A stretch of 64,000 nt of DNA from Aestuariirhabdus litorea. GTDB taxonomy: Bacteria; Pseudomonadota; Gammaproteobacteria; Pseudomonadales; Aestuariirhabdaceae. The stretch is from assembly GCF_003864255.1 (NCBI RefSeq), contig NZ_QWEZ01000001.1, forward strand, positions 1,984,001-2,048,000, written 5' to 3'. The position numbers and the translations under genes are program-made. The notes beneath the pieces are model-generated. The model saw nothing but the letters and a program-made list of their open reading frames with translations, had not been told where the DNA came from and searched no databases. Of this stretch, positions 1-8,990 are shown piece after piece (positions within the stretch are counted from its first letter, which is position 1; every line of letters begins with the position of its first letter).

Positions 1-525
1 GGTGATGCGGTGTTCCGGGAGTATTACCGCAACCCCGAGGCGACGGCAGAAGCCTTTGTCGACGGCTGGTTCCGCACCGGTGATCGCGGCGCCATCCGCG
101 AGGATGGCAGCTGGGAGATCGTGGGCCGGGTCAAGGAGCAGTTCAAGACCGGCAAGGGCAAGTACGTCGCGCCGGTGCCGATCGAGAGCATGCTGGGCCG
201 CAACCACGATATCGAGCAGGTTTGCGTAATGGGCTCCGGTCGCAAGCAGCCACTGGCGGTGATCGTGCTCAACGCCCAGCTCCAGGACTACAGCCCCGAC
301 ACCGAGGCCGCTCTGCAGAGGACCCTGGACGAGGTCAACGCCGAACTGGAGAGTCACCAGCGCCTCGATCACCTGATCGTATCGGAGGAAGCCTGGGACA
401 TCGAAAACGGCCTCCTCACCCCCACCCTGAAGCTCAAACGGGACCAGCTGGAAAAACGCTATGGCCACCTGCTGAGCCAAAAACTGGACAAGCCGGTGGT
501 GTGGGAGAACCGCATCGGCAACTGA
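1..525 (+). CDS. Long-chain acyl-CoA synthetase / AMP-binding ligase, C-terminal part (5' end outside window)
   Basis: The reading frame is open from the first base and ends at 525, so only about the last 174 residues are present. The protein should activate a fatty acid to its acyl-CoA using ATP. The visible part starts inside the adenylation domain: GWFRTGD with its conserved Asp, then GRVKEQFKTGKGKYVAP, the hinge and phosphopantetheine-binding loop of eukaryotic-type long-chain acyl-CoA synthetases. It ends with TPTLKLKRDQLEKRY, carrying the catalytic Lys region of the mobile C-terminal domain. The KTGKGKYVAP form is closer to FAA1/ACSL-like enzymes than to FadD. The substrate cannot be told. 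The HDOD gene follows after 61 bases on the same strand. Confidence 0.85.
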   Translation, partial: GDAVFREYYRNPEATAEAFVDGWFRTGDRGAIREDGSWEIVGRVKEQFKTGKGKYVAPVPIESMLGRNHDIEQVCVMGSGRKQPLAVIVLNAQLQDYSPDTEAALQRTLDEVNAELESHQRLDHLIVSEEAWDIENGLLTPTLKLKRDQLEKRYGHLLSQKLDKPVVWENRIGN

Positions 526-586
526 TTCAGGGGCCCGACCAGCAGGCTACAATGGCGGGCAACGGCAATGGCGCAAAAGGCGGAAG

Positions 587-1504
587 ATGGTAGCGAGCAG
601 AGGTTTTCACCTGACCCTGTACAAACGGATTCTGAACGGTGAGGTCGAGTTGCCCTGCCTGCCCGACGTTTCCCTGAGAATTCGCCAAACCATCGCCCGC
701 CACAACTACCACCTCCAGGACCTGGTGCAACTGCTGCAGGGCGACCCGGCCCTGGCGGGCCATCTGCTGAAGATGGCCGATTCGCCCCTATACCACCAGC
801 CGACCCCGGCGCGGGACCTGCGCACCGCCATCCAGCGCATGGGGGCCAGCGCCACCAGCAACATCGCCACCACCTACAGCATCAAGAACCTGTTCTTCTC
901 CCGCAACCCGCGACTTATGCAGTACATGCGCCTGCTCTGGCACCGCAGCCTCAAATGCGCGGCGGTCTGCTCGGTGCTGGCCAAGCACAGCACCTTTATC
1001 GAGCCCGACCAGGCGATGCTGGCGGGGCTGATGCAGGAGATCGGTTGCCTGTTACTGCTGGTGCAGTTGGAGGAGCGGCCGGAGCTGCTGGAGGAGCCCG
1101 CTGAGGTCTATCGCATGTTCGATGAGGTGGGGGGCGATATCGGGGTGGTACTGCTTAAATTCTGGGGGCTGGATGCCCCCTTCGTGGAGGCGATTCGCGA
1201 ACGCAACCACTGGCTGCGGGACAGCCGCCTGCCCTACGACCTGGTGGACCTGTCAATTCTGGGCAGGCGGCTGGCGCTGGGGCAGGGTCCGACCGGCGGT
1301 GCACTGCCCGAGCTGGAGTCGATGCCCGCCTACAACAAATCGGTGTTCGCCTTGATGCGTATCCCCCGCGGGTTGGGATTGTTCGACCAGCTGCGCCCCG
1401 AGATCGAGGCGGTGCTGACCCTGCTGGGGGGCAGTCTCACCCCGCCACCCCAACCCACACCGCGGCGCCCGCTGATCCCGACCCTCAGAAATCGCAGCGT
1501 ATAG
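587..1504 (+). CDS. HDOD domain protein (signal transduction)
   Basis: The 305-residue protein has an HDOD domain over roughly residues 10-215: the LPDVSLRIRQ entry helix, GDPALAGHLLKMADSPLY, and AIQRMGASATSNIATTYSIK. HDOD proteins are catalytically dead relatives of HD phosphohydrolases, used as output or adaptor modules in bacterial signalling and motility control. No GGDEF, EAL or receiver domain is attached. The last 90 residues are Pro/Arg-rich and probably disordered. The 3' end overlaps the convergent small gene ending at 1485 by 20 bases. The molecular partner is unknown. Confidence 0.85.
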   Translation: MVASRGFHLTLYKRILNGEVELPCLPDVSLRIRQTIARHNYHLQDLVQLLQGDPALAGHLLKMADSPLYHQPTPARDLRTAIQRMGASATSNIATTYSIKNLFFSRNPRLMQYMRLLWHRSLKCAAVCSVLAKHSTFIEPDQAMLAGLMQEIGCLLLLVQLEERPELLEEPAEVYRMFDEVGGDIGVVLLKFWGLDAPFVEAIRERNHWLRDSRLPYDLVDLSILGRRLALGQGPTGGALPELESMPAYNKSVFALMRIPRGLGLFDQLRPEIEAVLTLLGGSLTPPPQPTPRRPLIPTLRNRSV

Positions 1505-1787
1505 CGCGACGCTGGCCATCCACCAGCAGCCCCACCTTGGCCGGCCCCTCGACCGACTCCAGCATCAAGAAGCCCTGGGCGCAAACCGCTTTCTGCTTGG
1601 CGGCCCTGGCGGAGACGTACTGCTCCATGTCGGGCACGTTGAGGATCATGCTGAAGCCCTCGTAGACGACAGCATCCTCGGCGGAGGAGTGATTCAGGTA
1701 GCCCTTGAAGTGCAACGCCGACACCGTCACCAGGATCGAGGCAACGGCGGTGAGAATGACCAGCTGGGGACGATCAAGATTCATCAT
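1485..1787 (-). CDS. Small membrane-anchored hypothetical protein
   Basis: The 100-residue protein has one N-terminal hydrophobic segment (about residues 8-27, QLVILTAVASILVTVSAL) and a soluble remainder that should lie in the periplasm. The C-terminal part has two Cys (VCAQGF and IRCDF) that could form a disulfide. I do not recognise the family. Its ATG overlaps the stop codon of the upstream small gene as ATGA, so the two are probably translated together. The 3' end overlaps the convergent HDOD gene. Confidence 0.6.
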   Translation of the reverse strand: MMNLDRPQLVILTAVASILVTVSALHFKGYLNHSSAEDAVVYEGFSMILNVPDMEQYVSARAAKQKAVCAQGFLMLESVEGPAKVGLLVDGQRRAIRCDF

Positions 1788-1981
1788 TTGACCGAATCCT
1801 TGAGGGCGTCAGCCCCCTCCTTGAGCGCATCACTGATGTTACGGCCACTCTCCTCCAGGCGCCCCTTGAGGGAGTTATCCCGGAAGGGGTTGTCCCAGAT
1901 ATCCTGCCCTTTGCCCAGATTGGCTCCCATCCAGAGTCCGGCCACCAGGCCGAGCACCACCCCCAACAACAGTTTCTTCAT
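1784..1981 (-). CDS. Small membrane-anchored protein with amphipathic C-terminus
   Basis: The 65-residue protein begins MKKLLLGVVLGLVAGLWMG, a signal anchor or transmembrane helix with a Gly-zipper-like pattern, followed by a charged helix with an ESGRNISDALKEGADALKDS repeat. This looks like YtxH-type or small envelope proteins that bind membranes through an amphipathic helix. I chose the ATG at 1981 because a longer reading to 2164 would overlap the next gene and lacks sensible sequence. It overlaps the next gene by 4 bases (ATGA). No function can be assigned. Confidence 0.6.
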   Translation of the reverse strand: MKKLLLGVVLGLVAGLWMGANLGKGQDIWDNPFRDNSLKGRLEESGRNISDALKEGADALKDSVK

Positions 1982-2073
1982 ATGGATTCCCCGATAGCAG
2001 CGAACCCGCCAATGCGGGTTCGTCATGGTAGCGATTATGTGGTGGCCTGCCCCCGCCCGGGGCCCGGCCGGGT

Positions 2074-2823
2074 TTAGCTTTCGCCCTTGCTCGAGCCACC
2101 CGCCTTGGGAGCATGGGCCAGGATACGATCCGCCAGGCGCGAGAAGGGGAGGCTCTGTATCCACACGGTGCCGGTGCCACTGAGGGTGGCGAGCACCAGA
2201 CCTTCGCCGCCAAACAGCATGCTTTTCAGGCCGCCACTGAGGGCGATATCGTAGTCAATCCCCTGGGAAAAGGCCACCAGGCAACCGGTATCCAGGCGCA
2301 GGGTTTCGTTGTTGAGCTGCTTGCGCACCACCGTCCCTCCGGCGTGGACAAACACCATGCCGTCACCCTCCAGTTTCTGCAGGATAAAGCCCTCGCCACC
2401 GAAAAAGCCGGAGCCGATGCGCTTGTTGAGGGCGATCCCCACCTTGGTACCCCGCGCGGCACAGAGAAAGGCATCCTTCTGACAGATGAGCTGGCCCTCA
2501 ACCTCCGTGAGGTTAACGGGGATAACCGAGCCCGGATAGGGAGCAGCGAAGGCAACCCGCTGCTTGGCCTGCCCTTGGTTGCTGAAGTGGGTCATAAAGA
2601 GGGATTCGCCGGTGATCATCCGTTTGCCGGCGCTGAACAGCTTGCCCATCACCCCCTGGTCCGCATCGGAGCCATCCCCCATGCGGGTCTCAAAGGCGAT
2701 ACCCTGTTCCATGTAGGTCATGGCGCCGGCTTCAGCGATCACGGTTTCACCCGGGTCCAGTTCCACCTCCACCATCTGCATATCATGCCCGATGATGCGG
2801 TAATCGACTTCGTGACTCTGCAT
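2074..2823 (-). CDS. AIM24 / TIGR00266 family protein
   Basis: The 249-residue protein matches the AIM24 family of stacked beta-helix proteins: an N-terminal [20 protein letters not shown], a central [19 protein letters not shown], and a Gly-rich [19 protein letters not shown] segment followed by GTVVRKQL. Family members form a trimeric double-psi or helix scaffold. Their role in bacteria is not established; the yeast homologue acts in mitochondrial membrane organisation. The start at 2823 has a good GGGAGAG ribosome-binding site. There is no signal peptide, so it is cytoplasmic. It stands alone between the small membrane genes and the TetR gene. Confidence 0.85.
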   Translation of the reverse strand: MQSHEVDYRIIGHDMQMVEVELDPGETVIAEAGAMTYMEQGIAFETRMGDGSDADQGVMGKLFSAGKRMITGESLFMTHFSNQGQAKQRVAFAAPYPGSVIPVNLTEVEGQLICQKDAFLCAARGTKVGIALNKRIGSGFFGGEGFILQKLEGDGMVFVHAGGTVVRKQLNNETLRLDTGCLVAFSQGIDYDIALSGGLKSMLFGGEGLVLATLSGTGTVWIQSLPFSRLADRILAHAPKAGGSSKGES

Positions 2824-2894
2824 AGGACTCTCCCTGTTAGCCTGGTGTTGTAAAGGGTAACGCCCCGGCAGCCACCGGAAAGCGCTACATTAGA

Positions 2895-3602
2895 TTAGTC
2901 GACCAGCCCCAGGGTCTGCAGGAAATGACGGTGCAATATGGCCCGTACCGGTACCTGCTGCTCCCAGTCATCGCCATGCAACAGGCACTGGTATTCGCAA
3001 TCGATCAGCACCGCGTTGGTCAGGCTCGCATCCAGCTCAGGATCGGAAGTGCCCAGCCGCTGGTAAAAACCCACCAGTTCCGCCAGCAGGTCATGGCGGT
3101 ATCCCAACACCAGGTCACGCAGGCTGGCGGAGCGCAGCGCCTCCTGATGCAGGGCCTGCTCGGCCAGCAGGCGCTCGCGCTGGCTATTGACCTGCAGGGC
3201 GACAAAGGCCTGGGCCAGGTCGGTCATGTTGGCGGCGAAGATACGGCGGCTGTCGAGGGCGTCGTCGAGCTGGCTGTAGAGCTGCTCGATCTGCTCGCCG
3301 CTCTCAACCCAAAAGCGGTTAACCTCGCTAATGGTCTGCTCGACAAAGAGGGTAAAGGTATCGATGATCAGGTCATTGATATCCTTGAAGTAGTAGGTGG
3401 TTGCCGAGAGCGGTACGTTGGCCTCACGGGCCACCGCCCGGTGGCGGATACCCCGAACCCCCTCACGGATCGCCACCCTGAGGGCCGCCTCCAGAATGGT
3501 TCGGCGACGCTGTTCGCTGCCACTGCGGCGGGCCTTGCGTCCACGGTACTTGATCGGTTGACGGCCATCCGGCCGATTCAGGCTTTTCTTATCCTCGGGC
3601 AA
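2895..3602 (-). CDS. TetR family transcriptional regulator
   Basis: This 235-residue protein has a TetR helix-turn-helix at about residues 30-80: RRRTILEAALRVAIREGVRG, then HRAVAREANVPLSATTYYFKD, where the YYF motif marks the recognition helix. A basic N-terminal arm (KYRGRKARRSG) may add minor-groove contacts. The rest is the ligand-binding and dimerisation domain with no identifiable ligand. The likely start is TTG at 3602 behind a GGGGGGAC purine stretch. The target operon is unknown; the adjacent AIM24-like gene is transcribed in the same direction. Confidence 0.85.
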   Translation of the reverse strand: MPEDKKSLNRPDGRQPIKYRGRKARRSGSEQRRRTILEAALRVAIREGVRGIRHRAVAREANVPLSATTYYFKDINDLIIDTFTLFVEQTISEVNRFWVESGEQIEQLYSQLDDALDSRRIFAANMTDLAQAFVALQVNSQRERLLAEQALHQEALRSASLRDLVLGYRHDLLAELVGFYQRLGTSDPELDASLTNAVLIDCEYQCLLHGDDWEQQVPVRAILHRHFLQTLGLVD

Positions 3603-3678
3603 AGCAGGTCCCCCCTTGCTTCTTTGCAGCCCCGCTCTGGCGTCGGGATCTGCGGTAGGCCTTCCCGGCCTCCTCGCT

Positions 3679-3699
3679 GCCGCCCCTCCCTGGGGCGGC
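3679..3699 (-). terminator. GC-rich hairpin downstream of lysS
   Basis: An 8-bp perfect inverted repeat (GCCGCCCC / GGGGCGGC, loop TCCCT) lies just past the lysS stop codon. No U-tract follows on the minus strand, so termination activity is uncertain; it may instead protect the mRNA 3' end. Confidence 0.4.
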
Positions 3700-3718
3700 G
3701 ACTCACTAACCCCGTTTA

Positions 3719-5251
3719 TTATGCATGAGGACGCATATGGGGGAACAGCAGGACATCACGAATGGAAGGTGAATCGGTGAACAGCATCACCAGACGGTCG
3801 ATACCGATCCCCTCACCGGCGGTCGGCGGCAGGCCATACTCGAGGGCGCGCACGTAGTCGTCATCGTAGTGCATCGCCTCGTCGTCACCCGCCTCCTTCT
3901 CCTCCACCTGGCGGCGGAAACGCTCGGCCTGGTCCTCGGCATCGTTGAGCTCGGAGAAGCCGTTGGCGATCTCGCGGCCACCAATAAAGAACTCGAAGCG
4001 GTCGGTGATATCGGGGTTGTCATCGTTACGACGGGCCAGGGGCGACACCTCGGCCGGGTACTCGGTGATGAAGGTCGGCTGGATCAGCTTGTCCTCGGCG
4101 GTCTCCTCGAAGATCTCGGTCTGCAGTTTGCCCAGCCCCCAGATCGGCTGCACCTTGATCTTCAGGGACTCGGCTACCTGGCGCGCGGAGTCGTAGTCGA
4201 GCAGCTGCTCGCGCTTGAGCTCGGGGTTGTAGCGCAAAATGGCGTCGACCATGCTCAGCCGCTCAAAGGGCTTGCCGAAGTCGTACACCCGCTCCTCCAC
4301 CAAGTTGCCCTCGGCGTCCTTGATGGTGCAGGGCAGCTGGGTGGTTCCCAGTACCTGCTCGGCCACGTAGCGCAGCATCTCTTCGGTCATGTCCATCAGG
4401 TCACGGTAATCGGCGTAGGCCTGGTAGAACTCGATCATGGTGAACTCGGGGTTGTGACGCGATGACAGCCCCTCGTTACGGAAGTTACGGTTGATCTCGA
4501 ACACCCGCTCGAAGCCCCCCACCACCAGCCGCTTGAGGTAGAGTTCCGGCGCGATGCGCAGGTACATATCCAGGTCCAGGGCGTTGTGGTGGGTGACAAA
4601 GGGACGCGCGGCGGCGCCGCCGGGGATCACCTGCAGCATCGGGGTTTCCACCTCCATAAACTGCTTGGCCGCCATAAAGGTACGGATCGCCTCAATCACC
4701 CTGGAGCGGATCTGGAAGGTTTTGCGCGACTCCTCGTTCATGATCAGGTCGACGTAGCGCTGGCGGTAGCGAGTCTCGGTATCCTCCAGCCCCTTGAACT
4801 TGTCGGGCAGGGGACGCAGGGACTTGGTCAGCAGCTGCACGGCGTCCATATCGACGTAGAGATCCCCTTTGCCGGAACGGGCCAGGGTGCCCTCGGCACC
4901 GATGATGTCACCCAGGTCCCAGTGCTTGATCTCCTCCAGCAAGGTGGCGTCCAGCGCCTTGCGGTTGACGTAAACCTGGATGCGGCCGGAGACATCCTGC
5001 AGTTCCATAAAGGCACCGCGGTTGAGCATGATACGCCCGGCCACTTTGACGCGGATACCCGCCTCAGCCAGCGCCTCCTTGGAGTGCTCCTGATAGTCCT
5101 GCTGCAGGTCCCCGGCCAGGGCATCGCGGCGAAAATCGTTGGGGAAGGCCACCCGTTTCTGACGAATCTCCGCCAGCTTCTCGCGGCGCAGCGCGATCAG
5201 CTTATTCTCCTCGTGGATATCGGAATGGGCGGTTTGGTTTTCATCAGTCAT
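3719..5251 (-). CDS. lysS: Lysyl-tRNA synthetase, class II
   Basis: The enzyme charges tRNA-Lys with lysine. The 510-residue protein has the N-terminal OB-fold anticodon-binding domain (about residues 60-150, [21 protein letters not shown]). The class II catalytic core follows, with motif 1 around [16 protein letters not shown], motif 2 [20 protein letters not shown] and motif 3 [12 protein letters not shown] chose the ATG at 5251 because an AGGA sits 8 bases upstream; the ATG at 5257 would leave only 2 bases. It follows prfB on the same strand, the usual prfB-lysS arrangement of gammaproteobacteria. Confidence 0.97.
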   Translation of the reverse strand: MTDENQTAHSDIHEENKLIALRREKLAEIRQKRVAFPNDFRRDALAGDLQQDYQEHSKEALAEAGIRVKVAGRIMLNRGAFMELQDVSGRIQVYVNRKALDATLLEEIKHWDLGDIIGAEGTLARSGKGDLYVDMDAVQLLTKSLRPLPDKFKGLEDTETRYRQRYVDLIMNEESRKTFQIRSRVIEAIRTFMAAKQFMEVETPMLQVIPGGAAARPFVTHHNALDLDMYLRIAPELYLKRLVVGGFERVFEINRNFRNEGLSSRHNPEFTMIEFYQAYADYRDLMDMTEEMLRYVAEQVLGTTQLPCTIKDAEGNLVEERVYDFGKPFERLSMVDAILRYNPELKREQLLDYDSARQVAESLKIKVQPIWGLGKLQTEIFEETAEDKLIQPTFITEYPAEVSPLARRNDDNPDITDRFEFFIGGREIANGFSELNDAEDQAERFRRQVEEKEAGDDEAMHYDDDYVRALEYGLPPTAGEGIGIDRLVMLFTDSPSIRDVLLFPHMRPHA

Positions 5252-5329
5252 GGTCATCTTCCTGTTAAACAAACTGCCGGACAACCGGTCCGGCCTCGGT
5301 GGTATGGTTTAGTTCGGAGTTGCCGGGGG

Positions 5330-6428
5330 CTAGAGCCCCATCTTCAGGCTCGCCTCGATAAAGGCGTCGATATCGCCATCGAGGACCGCCCCGCAGTTGC
5401 TGGTTTGCACCCCGGTGCGCAGATCCTTGATACGCTGGTCGTCGAGCACGTAGGAGCGGATCTGGCTGCCCCAGCCGATATCGGACTTGGTCTCCTCCAG
5501 CGCCTGGGCCTCGCTGTTGCGCTTTTGCATCTCCATCTCGTACAGCTTGGCCTTCAGCTGCTGCATCGCCTTGTCCTTGTTCTGGTGCTGCGAGCGCTGG
5601 TTCTGGCACTGCACCACGATACCGCTGGGCTCGTGGGTGATACGGATCGCCGAATCGGTGGTGTTAACGTGCTGGCCACCGGCCCCGCTTGAGCGGTAGG
5701 TATCGATGCGCAGGTCCGCCGGATTGATCTCGATCTCGATGTTGTCGTCGATCTCCGGAGAGACAAAGACCGCCGCGAAGGAGGTGTGGCGACGGTTGCC
5801 CGAGTCGAAAGGGGACTTACGCACCAGGCGATGCACGCCGATCTCCGTGCGCAGCCAGCCGAAGGCGTACTCGCCGCTGAACTGGACGGTGGCGCTCTTG
5901 ATGCCGGCCACGTCACCGGCGGAGACTTCGATCAGCTCCACCTTGAACCCCTTGCGCTCACCCCAGCGCAGGTACATGCGCAGCAGCATATTGGCCCAGT
6001 CCTGGGCTTCGGTGCCGCCGGAACCGGCCTGAATATCGAGAAAAGCGTTGTTGGGGTCCATCTCGCCGGAGAACATACGGCGGAACTCGAGCAGTTCCAG
6101 CTGCTCACTGAGAGCGGCCAGGTCCCGCTCGACGTCAGCCACGGTGTCGGCGTCCTCCTCCTCCACCGCCATATCCAGCAGGTCACGGGCGTCGCTCAGC
6201 CCTTCGTCCAGGTTCTCGATGGTGGAAACCACCGCTTCCAGTGCAGAGCGCTCGCGCCCCAGCGCCTGGGCATTGTCCGGATTATCCCAGACCGAGGGCT
6301 GCTCCAGCTCCCGATCTACTTCAACCAGCCGTTCTTTCTTGGTAGCGTAGTCAAAGATACCCCCTAAGCACGTCCGTACGCGCCTGCAGGTCCTTGATAG
6401 TCTGTACAATCGGATTTACTTCAAGCAT
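5330..6428 (-). CDS. prfB: Peptide chain release factor 2, with programmed +1 frameshift
   Basis: RF2 ends translation at UGA and UAA. The start ATG at 6428 opens a 25-codon leader (MLEVNPIVQ...) that runs into an in-frame UGA at 6353-6351. The context is AGG GGG TAT CTT TGA C: an internal Shine-Dalgarno-like AGGGGG at 6365-6360 and the slippery CTT. Shifting by +1 continues into the main frame ([16 protein letters not shown]...), giving 365 residues. The protein carries the GGQ peptidyl-transfer motif ([10 protein letters not shown]) and the decoding-tripeptide region. The frameshift is the known autoregulatory device of RF2: low RF2 favours slippage past the UGA. Confidence 0.97.
6351..6365 (-). 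promoter_or_regulatory. RF2 programmed frameshift site
   Basis: On the minus strand the sequence reads AGGGGGTATCTTTGA. The stop is the 26th codon from the start at 6428, and the AGGGGG element lies at the short distance that is known to provoke the +1 slip at CTT in RF2 mRNAs. Without the shift only a 25-residue peptide is made. Confidence 0.95.
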
Positions 6429-6517
6429 CGATATCCCTTAGCTGAAACCTGTTGTCGAAAAAGCGCGCCATTTTAACCGATCAAAGGCACGCTTTCACTG
6501 TGTTTTATACCTATCAC

Positions 6518-8251
6518 TCAGGCGGTTGGAAGCGCCTCCAGGTGGTCTACCAGCAGCTGCAGGCTCTGGCGTCCCCGAAAGCGGTTGATATCCAGTTTGT
6601 AGAGCAGCCGTACCTGGCTTGCCTGGGTATTGGGCCAACGTTCGAGGTCCACATTGAAGGCGATCGCATCGACGCAGACACCGCTGTCGGGTAAGGCCAG
6701 CACCAGCTTGAGGTGCTTGTCGGCCACCAGCCGCTGGCTGATCACCTCGAACTCGCCATCAAAGCGGGGCTCGGCGAACCCCTGCCCCCAGGGGCCGCCA
6801 TCGCGTAGCTCGGCGGCCACCTCAAGGCTGAATTCCTGTGGACTCAGTTCGCCATCGCTGAGCAGGCGCGCCTCCAGCTGCTCCACCCCCAGCCAGGCGT
6901 TGGCCACCGTCTGCAGGGCCTGGCTGAAGGCCTCGTAGTGGGTCATCGGCAAGGTGAGCCCTGCCGCCATGGCGTGGCCGCCAAAGCGGGTGATCATACC
7001 CGGGTGGCTGCTGGCAACCCGCTCCAGGGCATCGCGTATATGGAAACCCGGAATCGAGCGGGCCGAGCCCTTCAGGCACCCCTCCCCCCCGTCGGCAAAG
7101 GCGACCACGGGACGATGCACTCGCTCCTTGATGCGTGAGGCGAGTATACCGATCACCCCCTGGTGCCAGCCGGGGTCATACAGGCAGAGCGCATGGGGCA
7201 GGCTTCCCCCGGCGTCCAGCGGAGTGGAGGCCAGAATCTGCAACGCCTGCTCCTGCATACCCGCTTCGATATCGCGTCGCTCACGGTTGAGGGTGTCGAG
7301 CTGGACGGCCAGCTGATGCGCCTGCTGCGGGTCGTCACACAGCAGGCACTCGATTCCCAGGGACATATCGTCCAGACGCCCGGCGGCATTGAGGCGCGGC
7401 GCCACCACAAACCCCAGGTCGCTGGCACTGAGGCTGGGCAGCTCTCGTCGCGCCACCTCCAGCAGGGCACGGATGCCCGGGCGGCAGGCGCCGGCACGAA
7501 TCCGTTGCACCCCCTGATGTACCAGGATGCGGTTGTTGTGGTCCAGGGCCACCACATCCGCCACCGTGCCCAGCGCCACGATATCCAGGTATTCGGCCAG
7601 GTTGGGCTGGGGCCGCCCCGGGTGAAACCAGCCGCGCTTGGCCAGCTCCGCGCGCAGGGCACAGAGCACGTAGAACACCACCCCCACCCCGGCACTGTTC
7701 TTGGTGATGGAGTCGCAACCGGGCTGGTTGGGGTTGACGATGGCGGCGGCCTGCGGCAGCTGCTCCCCCGCCAGGTGATGGTCGGTGACCACCACCCGCA
7801 TGCCCCGGCGGTTGGCTTCGGCAACCCCCTCGATGCTGGAGATGCCGTTATCGACGGTGACGATCAGCGAGGGATCGCGCCTGGCCGCTTCCACCACAAT
7901 CTCCGGGCTCAGTCCGTAGCCGTACTCGAAGCGGTTGGGCACCAGGTAATCGACCGACTGCGCGCCCAGGGCGCGCAGCGCCAACACCGCCAGAGCGCTG
8001 CTGGTGGCGCCATCGGCGTCGAAATCCCCCACCACCAGAATCGACTCTCCTGCCTCGAGGGTATCGGCCAGCACACGGGCGGCGGCGGCGATCCCCTTCA
8101 GCTGTTCAAACCCCTGTAGCTGCTGCAAGCTGCGTTGCAACTGTTCGGGACTGCTGACCCCACGGGCGGCGTAGAGGCGCTGCAGCAAGGGGGAGACCCC
8201 GGGCAGTTCTGCCTCCACCTGCGGCTGCCTGCGTTGAATCTGCACCGCCAT
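6518..8251 (-). CDS. recJ: Single-stranded-DNA-specific exonuclease RecJ
   Basis: RecJ degrades single-stranded DNA 5' to 3' in recombination and mismatch repair. The 577-residue protein shows the DHH phosphoesterase motifs: GDFDADGATSS (about residue 76), VTVDNGISS and VVTDHHLAGEQLP. The DHHA1 motif FGGHAMAAGLTL lies near residue 415, and a C-terminal OB-like domain follows. The Asp/His residues of motifs I-IV that bind Mn are all visible. The start ATG at 8251 has AGGA 4 bases before it, overlapping the stop codon of yaeQ. That indicates a yaeQ-recJ transcription unit, with prfB and lysS downstream. Confidence 0.97.
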   Translation of the reverse strand: MAVQIQRRQPQVEAELPGVSPLLQRLYAARGVSSPEQLQRSLQQLQGFEQLKGIAAAARVLADTLEAGESILVVGDFDADGATSSALAVLALRALGAQSVDYLVPNRFEYGYGLSPEIVVEAARRDPSLIVTVDNGISSIEGVAEANRRGMRVVVTDHHLAGEQLPQAAAIVNPNQPGCDSITKNSAGVGVVFYVLCALRAELAKRGWFHPGRPQPNLAEYLDIVALGTVADVVALDHNNRILVHQGVQRIRAGACRPGIRALLEVARRELPSLSASDLGFVVAPRLNAAGRLDDMSLGIECLLCDDPQQAHQLAVQLDTLNRERRDIEAGMQEQALQILASTPLDAGGSLPHALCLYDPGWHQGVIGILASRIKERVHRPVVAFADGGEGCLKGSARSIPGFHIRDALERVASSHPGMITRFGGHAMAAGLTLPMTHYEAFSQALQTVANAWLGVEQLEARLLSDGELSPQEFSLEVAAELRDGGPWGQGFAEPRFDGEFEVISQRLVADKHLKLVLALPDSGVCVDAIAFNVDLERWPNTQASQVRLLYKLDINRFRGRQSLQLLVDHLEALPTA

Positions 8252-8257
8252 AACGTC

Positions 8258-8803
8258 CTAGCCCTCGCTCCGTTGCAGCCACTGTGGAGCCAGGCTCAGG
8301 CTGACCTCGCCCAGGGTGACCATCCACTCCCCATCACTGATCATCAGCGAACAGCTGCAGTTGCGCGACAGCCCCGGCAGCAAGGCCTGCAGGGCGTCGT
8401 AGGGCAGCACACAGAGGTCGAGATTGCGCACCCCTGCGAGCTTGGCCGCCTGCTTCTGCTGCCACACCCGGCAGGAGGAGCCGTAGGCATAGACCGCCAC
8501 TCGTTTGGCCTTGCGGGCCGAGCTGATCACCCGCTCGGCATCGGGCTGCCCCACCTCGATCCACTGTTCGATCTCACCACTGAGGGAGTGCTGCCAGACA
8601 TCGGGCTCGTCGGTCTGGGAGATACCGCGGGTAAACTCGATCCCCTCGGCGTAGCAATCGGCGAAGGCCAGCAGCCGCACCAGCAACCGCTCTTCGGTCT
8701 CAGAGGGGTGAAGCGCCAGGGTCAGGCGCAGCTGTGGGTAGCGATGCCGATCCATATCGGAGAGGGAGAGATCGACTTTGTAGATGGTCGGTTTGAGGGC
8801 CAT
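8258..8803 (-). CDS. yaeQ: YaeQ family protein
   Basis: The 181-residue protein matches YaeQ throughout: MALKPTIYKVDLSLSDMDRH at the start, then LALHPSETEERLLVRLLAF, and FTRGISQTDEPDVWQ in the middle. YaeQ has a PD-(D/E)XK-like nuclease fold. An early proposal that it suppresses RfaH loss was disputed, so its role is open. I chose the ATG at 8803; an upstream extension to 8878 does not look like the family. Only 6 bases separate it from recJ. Confidence 0.92.
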   Translation of the reverse strand: MALKPTIYKVDLSLSDMDRHRYPQLRLTLALHPSETEERLLVRLLAFADCYAEGIEFTRGISQTDEPDVWQHSLSGEIEQWIEVGQPDAERVISSARKAKRVAVYAYGSSCRVWQQKQAAKLAGVRNLDLCVLPYDALQALLPGLSRNCSCSLMISDGEWMVTLGEVSLSLAPQWLQRSEG

Positions 8804-8990
8804 GGGGGCAGCAGTCCGGAGATGATGAAGCCAGCGCGCAGTGTAACGGGTTCGGCACACTTTGGCTGCCTTCACCACCGCTAAAATACCTCCTTTGGTG
8901 GGCTCTCCCCTCCCCTCGCTGTATTAACATGGCAGACTTATCCCGGCTCCCCGCGCGGATAAGACAGCCCATACGGAGACAACAATAACA

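Noticed and set aside
5252-5284. Longer lysS start beginning [12 protein letters not shown]
   Set aside because: The extra residues do not fit the family and the ribosome site is well placed only for the ATG at 5251.
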